Below, piece by piece: positions 25,797 through 34,063 of a stretch of DNA of 64,000 nt. Origin of the DNA: Bacillota bacterium (lineage in GTDB: Bacteria > Bacillota > Clostridia > Acetivibrionales > Acetivibrionaceae); NCBI GenBank assembly GCA_023398495.1, contig JAEWSG010000225.1, positions 62,001-126,000 on the forward strand, given 5' to 3'. Both the position numbers and the translations under genes were made by a program. Each line of letters starts with the position of its first letter. Positions within the stretch are counted from its first letter, which is position 1. A model generated the notes under the pieces. That model searched no databases, was not told the origin of the DNA, and was given only the letters and a program-made list of their open reading frames with translations.

Positions 25797-26254
25797 TGAA
25801 TCCTCCTTTAAATATTACAGTATTCGACAAACTTTGCATTTTCATAGTACCATAAATGCCAATAATAGTCAACAATTTATTTTAAAAAATTACAAAAAAA
25901 GAGTAATAATTTGTGGATGAATTGTAAGTTAATACTATGTATTTGCTTCAGTAAAGCTTGAAATGAGCTTTAAATGCCTAAAAGCGGCAATTTGTAAGTA
26001 ATTAAGTAAAGTATAGTATATTGCATGTAATTACAATAACTGACTTGTAAATGCCAAGAATTAACTGGCAATCGTAAATATAATAAAAGAATCAGATTGA
26101 TTCTTTTATTATTCTGTAGTTAAAGTTTACTTGAAATAGCAACGAAGTGTTGCTGGAATTATTATACATGCAAAATTTCTTTGTTTCAGATAAAGACCTC
26201 AAAAAACTATATAGATAGAATATATAAATCATGACCCTCATATAAATTATCTAG
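25797..26254. other. Long AT-rich intergenic region with hairpins
   Basis: No gene is supported. Small palindromes occur at about 25956 (AAAGCT...AGCTTT) and 26052 (TGCCA...TGGCA). A perfect 14-bp stem with a 3-base loop lies at 26081-26111 (TAATAAAAGAATCA with TGATTCTTTTATTA). The strong hairpin suggests the end of an unannotated transcript starting upstream, but I cannot name an RNA family. Confidence 0.45.
26081..26111. terminator. Perfect 14-bp hairpin, possible terminator
   Basis: TAATAAAAGAATCA and TGATTCTTTTATTA flank a GAT loop. It is self-symmetric, so direction is not clear. No known gene ends next to it. Confidence 0.5.
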
Positions 26255-26360
26255 GTATGTCTAAAAATTAAGTTACTGCTTAGGATAATGAAAAAATTTG
26301 ATTTGATGGTCTTTTTACAATGTAACAACAGGAAGTTATTTATTCATTATCCCTTAGTAT
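26255..26360 (+). repeat. Palindromic repeat family 1, copy b
   Basis: Starts GTATGTCTAAAAATTAAG, continues AGGATAATGAAAAAATTTG and ends TTCATTATCCCTTAG, so the inverted ends (AGGATAATGAA with TTCATTATCC) are intact. It lies directly upstream of spmA and is the most diverged of the three full copies. Confidence 0.65.
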
Positions 26361-26387
26361 GTACAATGATAAGATGGGGTTTTTGAC

Positions 26388-26978
26388 TTGCTTAATTATA
26401 TATGGTTCGTTATGCTGGTTTTTGGCATTATTGTCGGGATATTAAATGGGAGAGTTGATGCCGTTACGGAAGCCGTTGTAGACTCTTCAAAAAACGCCAT
26501 AGAGCTGAGTATAGGTCTATTGGGGATAATGTGCCTTTGGACCGGTCTTATGGGAGTTGCGGAAAAGAGCGGAATGATCAGGATTCTGTCAAGGGCTGTG
26601 AGGCCGGTATTGAAATTTTTATTTCCGGGCATACCAAAGGGGCATCCGGCATCAGGGGCTATAGTTATGAACCTGGTTGCGAATTTTTTAGGGCTTGGCA
26701 ATGCTGCTACTCCTTTAGGATTAAAAGCTATGGGGGAACTCCAGAAAATAAACAAAAATAAAGATACTGCAACAACTGAAATGAGCATGTTTCTCGTCTT
26801 AAACACTGCTTGTATACAATTCATTCCTGCTACTGTTATAGCAGTACGATCGGCTGCGGGTTCTAAAAATCCGGCAGAAATAATAGGAACCATATGGGTT
26901 GCAACGATTTTTGCATCTATTACAGGTATTATTGCAGTAAAGATTCTTTCTTTTATTGGAAGACAGAAAGTGAGGTAA
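26388..26978 (+). CDS. spmA: Spore maturation protein A
   Basis: A 196-residue membrane protein of the nucleoside-recognition (Gate) domain family: LLGIMCLWTGLMGVAEKSG, NLVANFLGLGNAATPLGLKAM and LNTACIQFIPATVIA. In Bacillus SpmA and SpmB act in dehydration of the spore core. It begins with TTG at 26388. The gene ends 3 bp before spmB. Confidence 0.92.
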   Translation: MLNYIWFVMLVFGIIVGILNGRVDAVTEAVVDSSKNAIELSIGLLGIMCLWTGLMGVAEKSGMIRILSRAVRPVLKFLFPGIPKGHPASGAIVMNLVANFLGLGNAATPLGLKAMGELQKINKNKDTATTEMSMFLVLNTACIQFIPATVIAVRSAAGSKNPAEIIGTIWVATIFASITGIIAVKILSFIGRQKVR

Positions 26979-26981
26979 CAT

Positions 26982-27512
26982 ATGGATATTATAACTAACT
27001 TGTCAACCTACGCAATCCCTACTATCCTTCTTGTTATACTTGCAGCAGGAATGTACAGGGAGATTAAGGTATATGACGTATTCGTAGAAGGAGCGAAGGA
27101 AGGAATTAGCACAGTGTTAAGGATTATACCTCCCCTTGTAGGACTTATGGTGGCAATCGGAGTTTTTCGTGCATCAGGAGCACTGGATCTGGTTGTATTT
27201 GCGGTAAAACCTGTCACCAATTTTTTAAGAATACCGCCAGAAACAGTTCCACTTGTATTCTTAAGGCCAATTTCAGGAAGTGCATCATTGGCGTTGGTAT
27301 CCGACCTTTTTAAAACTTACGGTCCCGATTCATTTATAGGAAGGCTTGCCTCAACACTTATGGGATCTACTGAGACTATTTTTTACACACTCGCTGTATA
27401 CTTTGGTTCTGTAAGCATAAAGAATATAAGGTTTACGCTTGTAGCTGCTCTTGTAGCTGATCTCGCAAGTGTTATAGCAGCTGTTTGGATTTGTTCAATT
27501 GTTTTCGCGTAA
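26982..27512 (+). CDS. spmB: Spore maturation protein B
   Basis: A 176-residue membrane protein, second half of the SpmAB pair: YREIKVYDVFVEGAKEGI, RIIPPLVGLMVAIGVFRASG, and RPISGSASLALV with GSTETIFYTLAVYFG. It acts with SpmA in spore core dehydration. The ATG lies directly after spmA. Confidence 0.93.
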   Translation: MDIITNLSTYAIPTILLVILAAGMYREIKVYDVFVEGAKEGISTVLRIIPPLVGLMVAIGVFRASGALDLVVFAVKPVTNFLRIPPETVPLVFLRPISGSASLALVSDLFKTYGPDSFIGRLASTLMGSTETIFYTLAVYFGSVSIKNIRFTLVAALVADLASVIAAVWICSIVFA

Positions 27513-27533
27513 AGGCTTTTATTTTTTGCACTC

Positions 27534-28595
27534 TTAACTAATTTTGCCCGTGCGTCTAAGAAGTTTGCACAGATTATAGTTTAGCTTACCTTTAAGGTCT
27601 ACATCTTTTATAATGTTAGAGCTTGCAAGTTTGTTGATTCCGGCAAGTGCTCGCGGATCCGACAGGTATAGCCATAAAAAATATTCAATTACACCTCTGT
27701 GAAAATCCGGATATTTTAGTGTTTTACACAATTCTAAAGACTTCTGTGCAAAAAATGAAATTCTTTCTTCACATATCTTAAGATTTTTATAATAGTTTAT
27801 CAGGTTATAATTAGTGTTGATTATATCTTCCTGGACGTTTAAATAATTCTCCAGGAGCTTATGCAGTCCGCATATCCATGGGAAATAAGTATTACAAACT
27901 TTATTGATTTCATCGGAAGTGATCTCATCACTTAAAGAACAAGTGAAAAGTGCAACAATTCCTATAATTGAATCAGTTGCTGCGAAATACTCAAAGGAAA
28001 GGAGGTCTGCGCCTTCAATGTTGTATTTTTTGGACCAGGTATGTATCATTTCTTTTCTATACGGTTCTTTGATAAATTTGAAAAATTGAAGCTCAGAATA
28101 AAGTTTTGAATACTTCTTTATTGAACTGGCAACCAGTGCGAAATTTTTATTTTTTATAACTTGCCTTCTGCATTCTTCAACCAGTGCCTGCAAGTAGCCG
28201 TTATCGTTTAGGTACGGATGATAAAGATAATAGTTCTCCGACGTGTGACTTATATCTACTGCATCCATAATCGAGTTGAAAAGCTGGTTTAGTGAAACGG
28301 CATCCTTAGGACCTTCTCTTTTAATAAGTTCCATTAAGTAGTTTGTAATAATTGTGAAGGGAACAATGAAGCGAAGCGAGTTTGTTGGATCGCCTTGGGG
28401 GTAAAGGGAAAGAATGCTGCATTCCCTTAAATAACTCCATTTACGGTCGGGAATTTGGCCGGAAATACTGAAAATCATTCCGACATTAGTTTGGTTAAGT
28501 CTTTTTTCCCAAATTGAAGCCATCCTATCTGCACGGGAAAGAATATTGTTATGTAAGTTCAGTATAAGCTTTGTACTATAATTTATATATTCCAT
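27534..28595 (-). CDS. DUF2600 family protein (YtpB-like) with altered Asp motif
   Basis: A 353-residue, largely helical protein matching DUF2600 / tetraprenyl-beta-curcumene synthase in layout (ASIWEKRL; FTIITNYLMELIKR; YYLYHPYLNDNGYLQALVEECRRQV). In Bacillus YtpB makes C35 terpenes. The Asp-rich DYLDxxCDR segment of that family reads NYLMELIKR here (residues 85-93), so metal binding may be lost or changed. The gene contains an AGCGAAGCGAGTTTG stretch shared with the family 3 palindrome. It converges on spmB. Confidence 0.7.
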   Translation of the reverse strand: MEYINYSTKLILNLHNNILSRADRMASIWEKRLNQTNVGMIFSISGQIPDRKWSYLRECSILSLYPQGDPTNSLRFIVPFTIITNYLMELIKREGPKDAVSLNQLFNSIMDAVDISHTSENYYLYHPYLNDNGYLQALVEECRRQVIKNKNFALVASSIKKYSKLYSELQFFKFIKEPYRKEMIHTWSKKYNIEGADLLSFEYFAATDSIIGIVALFTCSLSDEITSDEINKVCNTYFPWICGLHKLLENYLNVQEDIINTNYNLINYYKNLKICEERISFFAQKSLELCKTLKYPDFHRGVIEYFLWLYLSDPRALAGINKLASSNIIKDVDLKGKLNYNLCKLLRRTGKIS

Positions 28596-28992
28596 AGTTA
28601 ATCACCCAATCATTATTATTTCCATTATATGCCTGATTAGTACAGGTATATACCATTCTTTTTAGTAAAGCTTGTATTGTGTTAACTTTTATATTAATGC
28701 TGCAATATGCATAATGTTTTTAGAAGTGAAATTTCAGACGAAGTTTTACTTTCTGCATTCCATAGCATCCGTCGAAGGTAACCATGGGGGTCCCCTAGCG
28801 AACAAGAAAATTCATGAGCGAAGCGAATTTTCTTGAAAAATGGACAGTATATATGTATATTAATATTATTGGAAGATTTAACGTATATGAAATTCAATAG
28901 TTTTTATAACTTAACTTTTTGACTTTTATAAAGTAAACTATAGATAACGTACTGTCTTTAACAACGATTTATATATAAGGAGGATATAGAGG
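28596..28992. other. Intergenic region upstream of metG
   Basis: No gene is supported. It contains a repeat family 3 hairpin (28803-28835), a degenerate family 2 fragment (TATAGATAACGTAC at 28939-28952, minus orientation) and the metG leader with AAGGAGG before the ATG. I see no T-box specifier pattern. Confidence 0.5.
28803..28835. repeat. Hairpin with GAGCGAAGCGA loop (repeat family 3)
   Basis: CAAGAAAATTC and GAATTTTCTTG form an 11-bp perfect stem around a loop ATGAGCGAAGC. The loop motif is shared with the palindrome at 20003. Confidence 0.6.
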
Positions 28993-30957
28993 ATGGGAAA
29001 TAAAACTTATTATATTACAACGCCTATTTATTACCCAAGTGATAAATTACATATCGGACATTCATATACAACAGTTGCGGCTGATGCAGTGGCGAGGTAC
29101 AAAAGGTTAAAGGGCTATGATGTAATGTTCCTTACAGGTACTGATGAGCATGGTCAGAAGATTCAAAGGAAGGCAGAGGCTAAGGGGGTTACTCCTAAGC
29201 AGTATGTGGATGAAATAGTTGATGGAATTAAAGAGCTTTGGGAATTAATGAAGATAACAAATGACAGATTCATTAGGACGACTGATAAAAACCATGAAGA
29301 AGCTGTACAGAAGATATTTAAAAAGTTGTATGACCAGGGTGATATATACAAAAGTGAATATGAAGGCTGGTATTGTACTCCTTGTGAGTCCTTCTGGACA
29401 AAGACCCAATTAGTTGACGGCAAGTGCCCTGACTGTGGAAGAGAAGTGGAGATAACAAAGGAAGAGAGTTATTTCTTCAGATTATCAAAGTATCAGGACA
29501 GGCTGATAAAATTTATAGAGGAAAATCCCGAATTTATCCAGCCGGTTTCAAGGCAGAATGAGATGCTGAATAACTTCTTAAGACCTGGGCTGGAAGATTT
29601 GTGCGTATCAAGAACTACGTTTAATTGGGGAGTGCCGGTTACGTTTGATGATAAGCATGTTGTATATGTATGGATAGATGCACTTTCAAACTATATTACT
29701 GCGTTAGGTTTTATGTCTGAAAATGAACAGGCGTACAAAAAATACTGGCCTGCTGATGTACATCTGGTTGGAAAGGAAATTGTGAGATTTCATACTATAA
29801 TATGGCCTGCAATGTTAATGGCTTTAGGTGAACCTCTGCCAAAGCAGATTTATGGTCATGGATGGCTTCTTTTGGAAGGCGGAAAGATGTCAAAGTCAAA
29901 GGGGAATGTTGTAGATCCTGTAGTTCTTGTTGAAAAATATGGATTAGATGCTATAAGGTATTTCCTTTTAAGGGAGGTTCCCTTTGGATCTGACGGAGTA
30001 TTTTCCAATGAGTCGTTAATCAACAGAATCAATTCAGATCTTGCAAATGATTTAGGGAATCTTGTAAGCAGAACGGTTGCAATGATTGACAAATATTTTG
30101 AGGGTGTAATGCCTGAACATAGGCAGGAGGGTGACTTTGACGAAGATTTAAAAAGGCTGGTTATGGAGACTTCGCCCAAGGTTGAGCAGCTGCTTGACAA
30201 ATTGCAGTTCAGTTCAGCTCTCACAGAGATTTGGAAGGTAATATCAAGAACAAATAAATATATAGATGAGACAATGCCATGGGTTTTAGCCAAAGATGAG
30301 GCAAACAAGCCAAGGCTTGCCGGAGTAATGTATAATCTGGCAGAGAGCCTGAGAATTATTTCAATCCTCTTACAGCCGTTTATGCCTGAAACGCCCGAAA
30401 AGATATGGAAGCAACTGGGTCTGGCCGACCCGAAAGCTATCCGTTGGGACAGTACTCAGAATTGGGGAGGATATCCGGCAGGTACAAAGGTAAATAAAGG
30501 AGATGTTATTTTTCCAAGGATAGATATAAAAAAGGAAATGGAAGAGCTAGAAAAGCTTACAGTAAAAGAGGCGGAAAAAGAAGAAAAGAAGAAAGCAGTC
30601 AAGCCCCAAAAAGAGGCAAAGGAAGGCTCTGAAGGATTTATTTCAATTGAGGATTTTGCAAAAATTGACTTAAGGGTTGCGAAGGTGCTGGAGGCAGAAA
30701 AGGTAGAAGGTGCCGATAAACTTCTAAAACTGAAACTGGAAATGGGAAATGAGATAAGGCAGGTAGTGTCTGGAATTGCAAAACACTACACACCGGAAGA
30801 ACTCTCAGGCAAATTTGTTATTCTTGTTGCAAATTTAAAGCCTGTCAAATTAAAGGGCATAGAGTCACAAGGGATGATACTTGCTGCTTCTGATGACAAG
30901 GAACTTGTACTTGCCGGATTGGATAAGGCAATAGATAGCGGAACAAAAGTAAGGTAA
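28993..30957 (+). CDS. metG: Methionyl-tRNA synthetase
   Basis: A 654-residue class I synthetase that charges tRNA-Met. Motifs: HIGH at ~20-23, four-cysteine zinc knuckle (CTPC and CPDC), KMSKS at ~298-302, anticodon-binding helical domain, then a charged Lys/Glu linker (~530-560) and a C-terminal tRNA-binding OB domain (IDLRVAKVLEAEKVEGADKLLKL). AAGGAGG precedes the ATG. tatD follows with a 15-bp gap. Confidence 0.97.
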   Translation: MGNKTYYITTPIYYPSDKLHIGHSYTTVAADAVARYKRLKGYDVMFLTGTDEHGQKIQRKAEAKGVTPKQYVDEIVDGIKELWELMKITNDRFIRTTDKNHEEAVQKIFKKLYDQGDIYKSEYEGWYCTPCESFWTKTQLVDGKCPDCGREVEITKEESYFFRLSKYQDRLIKFIEENPEFIQPVSRQNEMLNNFLRPGLEDLCVSRTTFNWGVPVTFDDKHVVYVWIDALSNYITALGFMSENEQAYKKYWPADVHLVGKEIVRFHTIIWPAMLMALGEPLPKQIYGHGWLLLEGGKMSKSKGNVVDPVVLVEKYGLDAIRYFLLREVPFGSDGVFSNESLINRINSDLANDLGNLVSRTVAMIDKYFEGVMPEHRQEGDFDEDLKRLVMETSPKVEQLLDKLQFSSALTEIWKVISRTNKYIDETMPWVLAKDEANKPRLAGVMYNLAESLRIISILLQPFMPETPEKIWKQLGLADPKAIRWDSTQNWGGYPAGTKVNKGDVIFPRIDIKKEMEELEKLTVKEAEKEEKKKAVKPQKEAKEGSEGFISIEDFAKIDLRVAKVLEAEKVEGADKLLKLKLEMGNEIRQVVSGIAKHYTPEELSGKFVILVANLKPVKLKGIESQGMILAASDDKELVLAGLDKAIDSGTKVR

Positions 30958-30972
30958 TGGAGAAGAGAAGAT

Positions 30973-31740
30973 ATGCTTTTTGATACACATGCACATTATG
31001 ATGATGAAAAGTTTGCAGAAGATAGGTACGAAGTTATAGAGAAGGCTCACCGAAGTGGCATTTCCTATATCATAAATGCGGCTACTGATTTAAAATCCTG
31101 TGAGGATAGCCTTGCCTTTGCCCGGAAGTATAAATATTTCTATGCAGCGGTCGGGGTTCATCCCCATGAGGTGGGTGACATTGATAATAGTACTTTAAAT
31201 AAGCTTGCAGAGATGGCAAAAGAGGATAAGGTTGTTGCTATAGGAGAAATCGGGCTTGACTATTACTATGACACAGCACCACGTGAGACGCAGAGACATT
31301 GGTTTGCACAGCAAATAAAACTTGCAAGGGATATGATGTTGCCCATAATAGTTCATGACAGGGATGCTCATCAAGATTCTATTGATATAATCAAGGCACA
31401 GAATGCTTGTGATATGGGGGGTGTATTTCACTGTTACTCGGGAAGTTTAGAGATGGCAAAGGAATTGGTTGATTACAATTTCTATATATCCGTTGGAGGA
31501 GCATTAACCTTTAAAAATGCCAGGAAATTGGTTGAAGTGGTCAGGTGGATTCCTATTGACAGGCTTCTGATTGAGACGGACTCACCATATCTGACACCCG
31601 AACCTCATCGGGGCAAACGGAATGATTCAAGTTATGTAAGGTATGTTGCAGAAAAAGTAGCCGAGATAAAACAGATGGATTATGAAAAGGTGGCTGAGGC
31701 AACACTTAAAAATGCTAAAGAGCTGTTTAAAATAAAGTAG
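30973..31740 (+). CDS. tatD: TatD family metal-dependent DNase
   Basis: A 255-residue amidohydrolase-fold nuclease: FDTHAHYDD, VGVHPHE, GEIGLDYYYD, IVHDRDAH, GVFHCYSG and ETDSPYLTP motifs supply the metal ligands. The family shows 3'-5' exonuclease and repair-linked activity. It follows metG, a common order in Firmicutes. Confidence 0.94.
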   Translation: MLFDTHAHYDDEKFAEDRYEVIEKAHRSGISYIINAATDLKSCEDSLAFARKYKYFYAAVGVHPHEVGDIDNSTLNKLAEMAKEDKVVAIGEIGLDYYYDTAPRETQRHWFAQQIKLARDMMLPIIVHDRDAHQDSIDIIKAQNACDMGGVFHCYSGSLEMAKELVDYNFYISVGGALTFKNARKLVEVVRWIPIDRLLIETDSPYLTPEPHRGKRNDSSYVRYVAEKVAEIKQMDYEKVAEATLKNAKELFKIK

Positions 31741-31836
31741 TACAGCATTTTACATAAGTAAATAATCACAAAATTATTTCCGGTTCATATACTGATAATG
31801 AATATTGTGAAAATCAGCACCGGAGGTAATTTTTTT

Positions 31837-32463
31837 ATGGAAAAAAGTAAGATTAAAAAAGAAGTGGAAATGGCTGCGACACCAAAAAAGGTTGAAAATG
31901 TTGTGACAGAGCCTGTAAAACCAATGCAGAACGGGCAACAGGCACAGCCTGTGCAGCAAATGAACCAGATGCCACAAATGAATCAGCTCCCACAAATGAA
32001 CCAAATGCCACAAATGAATCAGATGCCACAGATGAACCAAATGCCGCAAATGAATCAGATGCCACAGATGAACCAAATGCCTGAGATGAATCAATTACCA
32101 CAGATGAATCAAATGCCGCAAATGATGCAAATGCCTGAAATGAATCAGATGAATCAGATGATGCAGATGGCGGAAATAAACCAGATGCCTCAGATGAATC
32201 AGGTACAACCAATTGCTCAGATGCCCCAAATGAACGCTGCACCTTATATGCCACAGGTTCAACCAATGCAATACATGCCACAGATGGCACAGGTACCTGT
32301 GATTTGTTGTCCGTACTTAATGAATATGCAATGCCCATTGATGCAGTCTGAGTATCCTTCTATGTTACAAGGGGTATCAAATCAGAATATAAATCCTTAC
32401 ACGAATAACCAAAATATGATGAATCCATACAATATGAGTCCAAACATGGGAAATCAATATTAA
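31837..32463 (+). CDS. PQMNQM tandem-repeat protein
   Basis: About 208 residues. After a charged start (MEKSKIKKEVEMAATPKK), residues ~35-125 consist of 6-residue units PQMNQM with small changes, encoded by 18-bp tandem DNA units. The rest is Pro/Gln/Met-rich, with a Cys motif (ICCPYLMNMQCP) and an Asn/Tyr-rich tail. There is no signal peptide or TM. The composition resembles clostridial spore coat or exosporium proteins, but this is inference. CGGAGGT precedes the ATG at 31837; an in-frame ATG at 31798 is less likely. Confidence 0.75.
   Translation: MEKSKIKKEVEMAATPKKVENVVTEPVKPMQNGQQAQPVQQMNQMPQMNQLPQMNQMPQMNQMPQMNQMPQMNQMPQMNQMPEMNQLPQMNQMPQMMQMPEMNQMNQMMQMAEINQMPQMNQVQPIAQMPQMNAAPYMPQVQPMQYMPQMAQVPVICCPYLMNMQCPLMQSEYPSMLQGVSNQNINPYTNNQNMMNPYNMSPNMGNQY
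31970..32150 (+). repeat. 18-bp coding tandem repeat
   Basis: About ten consecutive units of the form CCACARATGAAYCARMTG encode PQMNQM/PQMNQL. Units differ mainly at third positions, so selection is probably on the peptide. Copy number may vary by slippage. Confidence 0.8.
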
Positions 32464-32465
32464 TA

Positions 32466-32551
32466 AAACAGGGAATGTTGCAAAACACGTTAACCTTACC
32501 GAAATGCAGGTGCAGATAAAGGTTAATAATGTTTGCAGCATTCCTTGTTTT
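32466..32551 (+). terminator. Long bulged hairpin terminator
   Basis: AAACA and GGAATG with CATTCC and TGTTT, TGCAAACA-like arms and an inner TTAACCTT with AAGGTTAA form a long stem ending in TTGTTTT, right after the repeat protein. Confidence 0.65.
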
Positions 32552-32593
32552 ATGGGAAATGAATAAATGATAGTAAACATGTATACTATATTA

Positions 32594-32692
32594 TAGATGA
32601 AAAACTCTAAAACTAAAATTAAATGACGTTTTTCATCTAAATTAGATAACGTTTGGGTGCCATATAGATTTGACTTTAGTGTACGTTATCTG
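32594..32692 (+). repeat. Double-hairpin repeat family 2, copy 1
   Basis: Hairpin A: TAGATGAAAAAC (32594-32605) with GTTTTTCATCTA (32628-32639), a perfect 12-bp stem. Hairpin B: TAGATAACGT (32643-32652) with ACGTTATCT (32683-32691). The copy at 60993 has the same arrangement. Confidence 0.8.
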
Positions 32693-32810
32693 TAGATATA
32701 GATCAAAAAAATGGCTGTTTTGTTGTGGTTTCCCAGGCGATTTGACAAAGGAACCAATTTAACTTAAAATAACCATAAGTCCCTTTAATATTTTGGACAG
32801 GAGGAGTCGG

Positions 32811-33869
32811 ATGATATTACCACTTGCGAAAAATATTCAAAGGTATTTTTCAAAAAAGAGAATAGCAACTGCATTATTTGCAGTTGTAGCAACAGTATTA
32901 TTGGGGGTATTTGTTTTTTCGGCATTTAGCACTAACGTAATTATTGATTACAATGGAACTCAGATTACTGTTACAACAATGAGAAATACCGTGAAAGATG
33001 TGCTTACGCAAAGCGGCATAAAAGTCAGCGATTTTGATTATGTAAGTTTACCACTTAATACACGATTACTAAGAGATAAGACAACTAAAATACATATTAA
33101 ATCTGCAGTACCTATAAATGTTTTCGCTGATGGAAAAGAAACTACAATAATGACAAGTAAAGATACTGTTAAGGAAGCTTTGCAGGACAGTTCTGTCGGA
33201 CTAGGAGTTTATGACAGAATAGAAGGCGTAAAACCTGATGATAAGATTTATGAAAATATAAAAGTAAAAGTAGTCAGGGTAAGACGGGAACTGGTAAGTC
33301 AGAATGAAATCATACCTTATGGAGTTGATAGGAAAGCAAACAATTCCATTGATCAGGGTGTGGAGGAAGTAGTTAGTAAGGGTAAGAATGGCGTATGTGA
33401 AAAGACATATATGGTAGTTTATGAAGACAACAAAGAGGTAAAAAAGCAGCTTTTAACCAATGCTATTGTTTCAGATCCTGTAAAGGAAGTAGTTGAGTAT
33501 GGTACCATAGCAACTTATACCGCATCGAGAGGAAATACCATCAGGTATAAAAAAGTACTTGAAATGTCTGCAACAGCTTATACCGCATCTTTTAAGGATA
33601 CCAAAAAGCATCCGGGTGATCCGGGATTTGGCATTACTTATACAGGTGTAAGGGTTAAAAAGGGAATTGTTGCAGTTGATCCAAAGGTTATACCTTTAGG
33701 AACAAGATTGTATATCGAAGGAGTAGGCAAAACTCCTGACTATGGATATGCAGTTGCAGCAGATATAGGCAGTGCAATAAAGGGAAACAAAATTGACCTT
33801 TATATGGACGGCCAGGATGTGGTTGACAGGTGGGGACGAAAAAAGGTAAAGGTATATATACTTTACTAA
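32811..33869 (+). CDS. YabE-like protein with DUF348, G5 and 3D domains
   Basis: About 352 residues: one N-terminal TM (~residues 20-44), two ubiquitin-like DUF348 repeats (~47-155; VIIDYNGTQITVTTMRNTVKDVL), a G5 domain (~160-245), and a C-terminal 3D domain (~255-352) with the conserved Asp residues (VAVDPKVIPLGTRLYIEG; AADIGSAIKGNKIDLYM). 3D domains are lytic-transglycosylase-like (Rpf/YabE/MltA fold), acting on peptidoglycan. ATG at 32811 follows GGAGGAG; the upstream TTG would lie inside that site. It precedes rsmA, as in Bacillus, but rnmV is absent between them. Confidence 0.9.
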   Translation: MILPLAKNIQRYFSKKRIATALFAVVATVLLGVFVFSAFSTNVIIDYNGTQITVTTMRNTVKDVLTQSGIKVSDFDYVSLPLNTRLLRDKTTKIHIKSAVPINVFADGKETTIMTSKDTVKEALQDSSVGLGVYDRIEGVKPDDKIYENIKVKVVRVRRELVSQNEIIPYGVDRKANNSIDQGVEEVVSKGKNGVCEKTYMVVYEDNKEVKKQLLTNAIVSDPVKEVVEYGTIATYTASRGNTIRYKKVLEMSATAYTASFKDTKKHPGDPGFGITYTGVRVKKGIVAVDPKVIPLGTRLYIEGVGKTPDYGYAVAADIGSAIKGNKIDLYMDGQDVVDRWGRKKVKVYILY

Positions 33870-33976
33870 TAATAAGAACAGTTGAAGTGTCATTTGACAT
33901 TTATTTTTGTAATGTCAAAAAGCACTGGTAAATGAATTATAGTTTGGTTATAATATTTGAAAGGGACTTTTATTTG

Positions 33977-34001
33977 GCCGGGATTGTTTGTCCCGGCTAT
34001 T
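33977..34001 (+). terminator. Terminator after the YabE-like gene
   Basis: GCCGGGA and TCCCGGC with a 7-base loop, followed by TATTT. Confidence 0.7.
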
Positions 34002-34063
34002 TCTCTGTGTATAAGGCTAGTGTCATAAGGATATATATTTTAAATTTGGAGTTGTGACAAATA

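Noticed and set aside
28694..28897. 67-codon minus-strand frame upstream of metG
   Set aside because: It spans the repeat family 3 hairpin, has no ribosome site and no recognisable sequence.
28800..28992. T-box leader for metG
   Set aside because: No T-box consensus (UGGNACCGCG) or antiterminator could be found.
31970..32150. Possible CRISPR-like array from the regular 18-bp period
   Set aside because: The units are contiguous without spacers and keep an open reading frame, so this is a coding tandem repeat.
31774..32338. His/Leu- and Ser/Ala-rich minus-strand frames opposite the PQMNQM repeats
   Set aside because: Repeat-derived shadow frames with no start signals; the plus frame has a good ribosome site.
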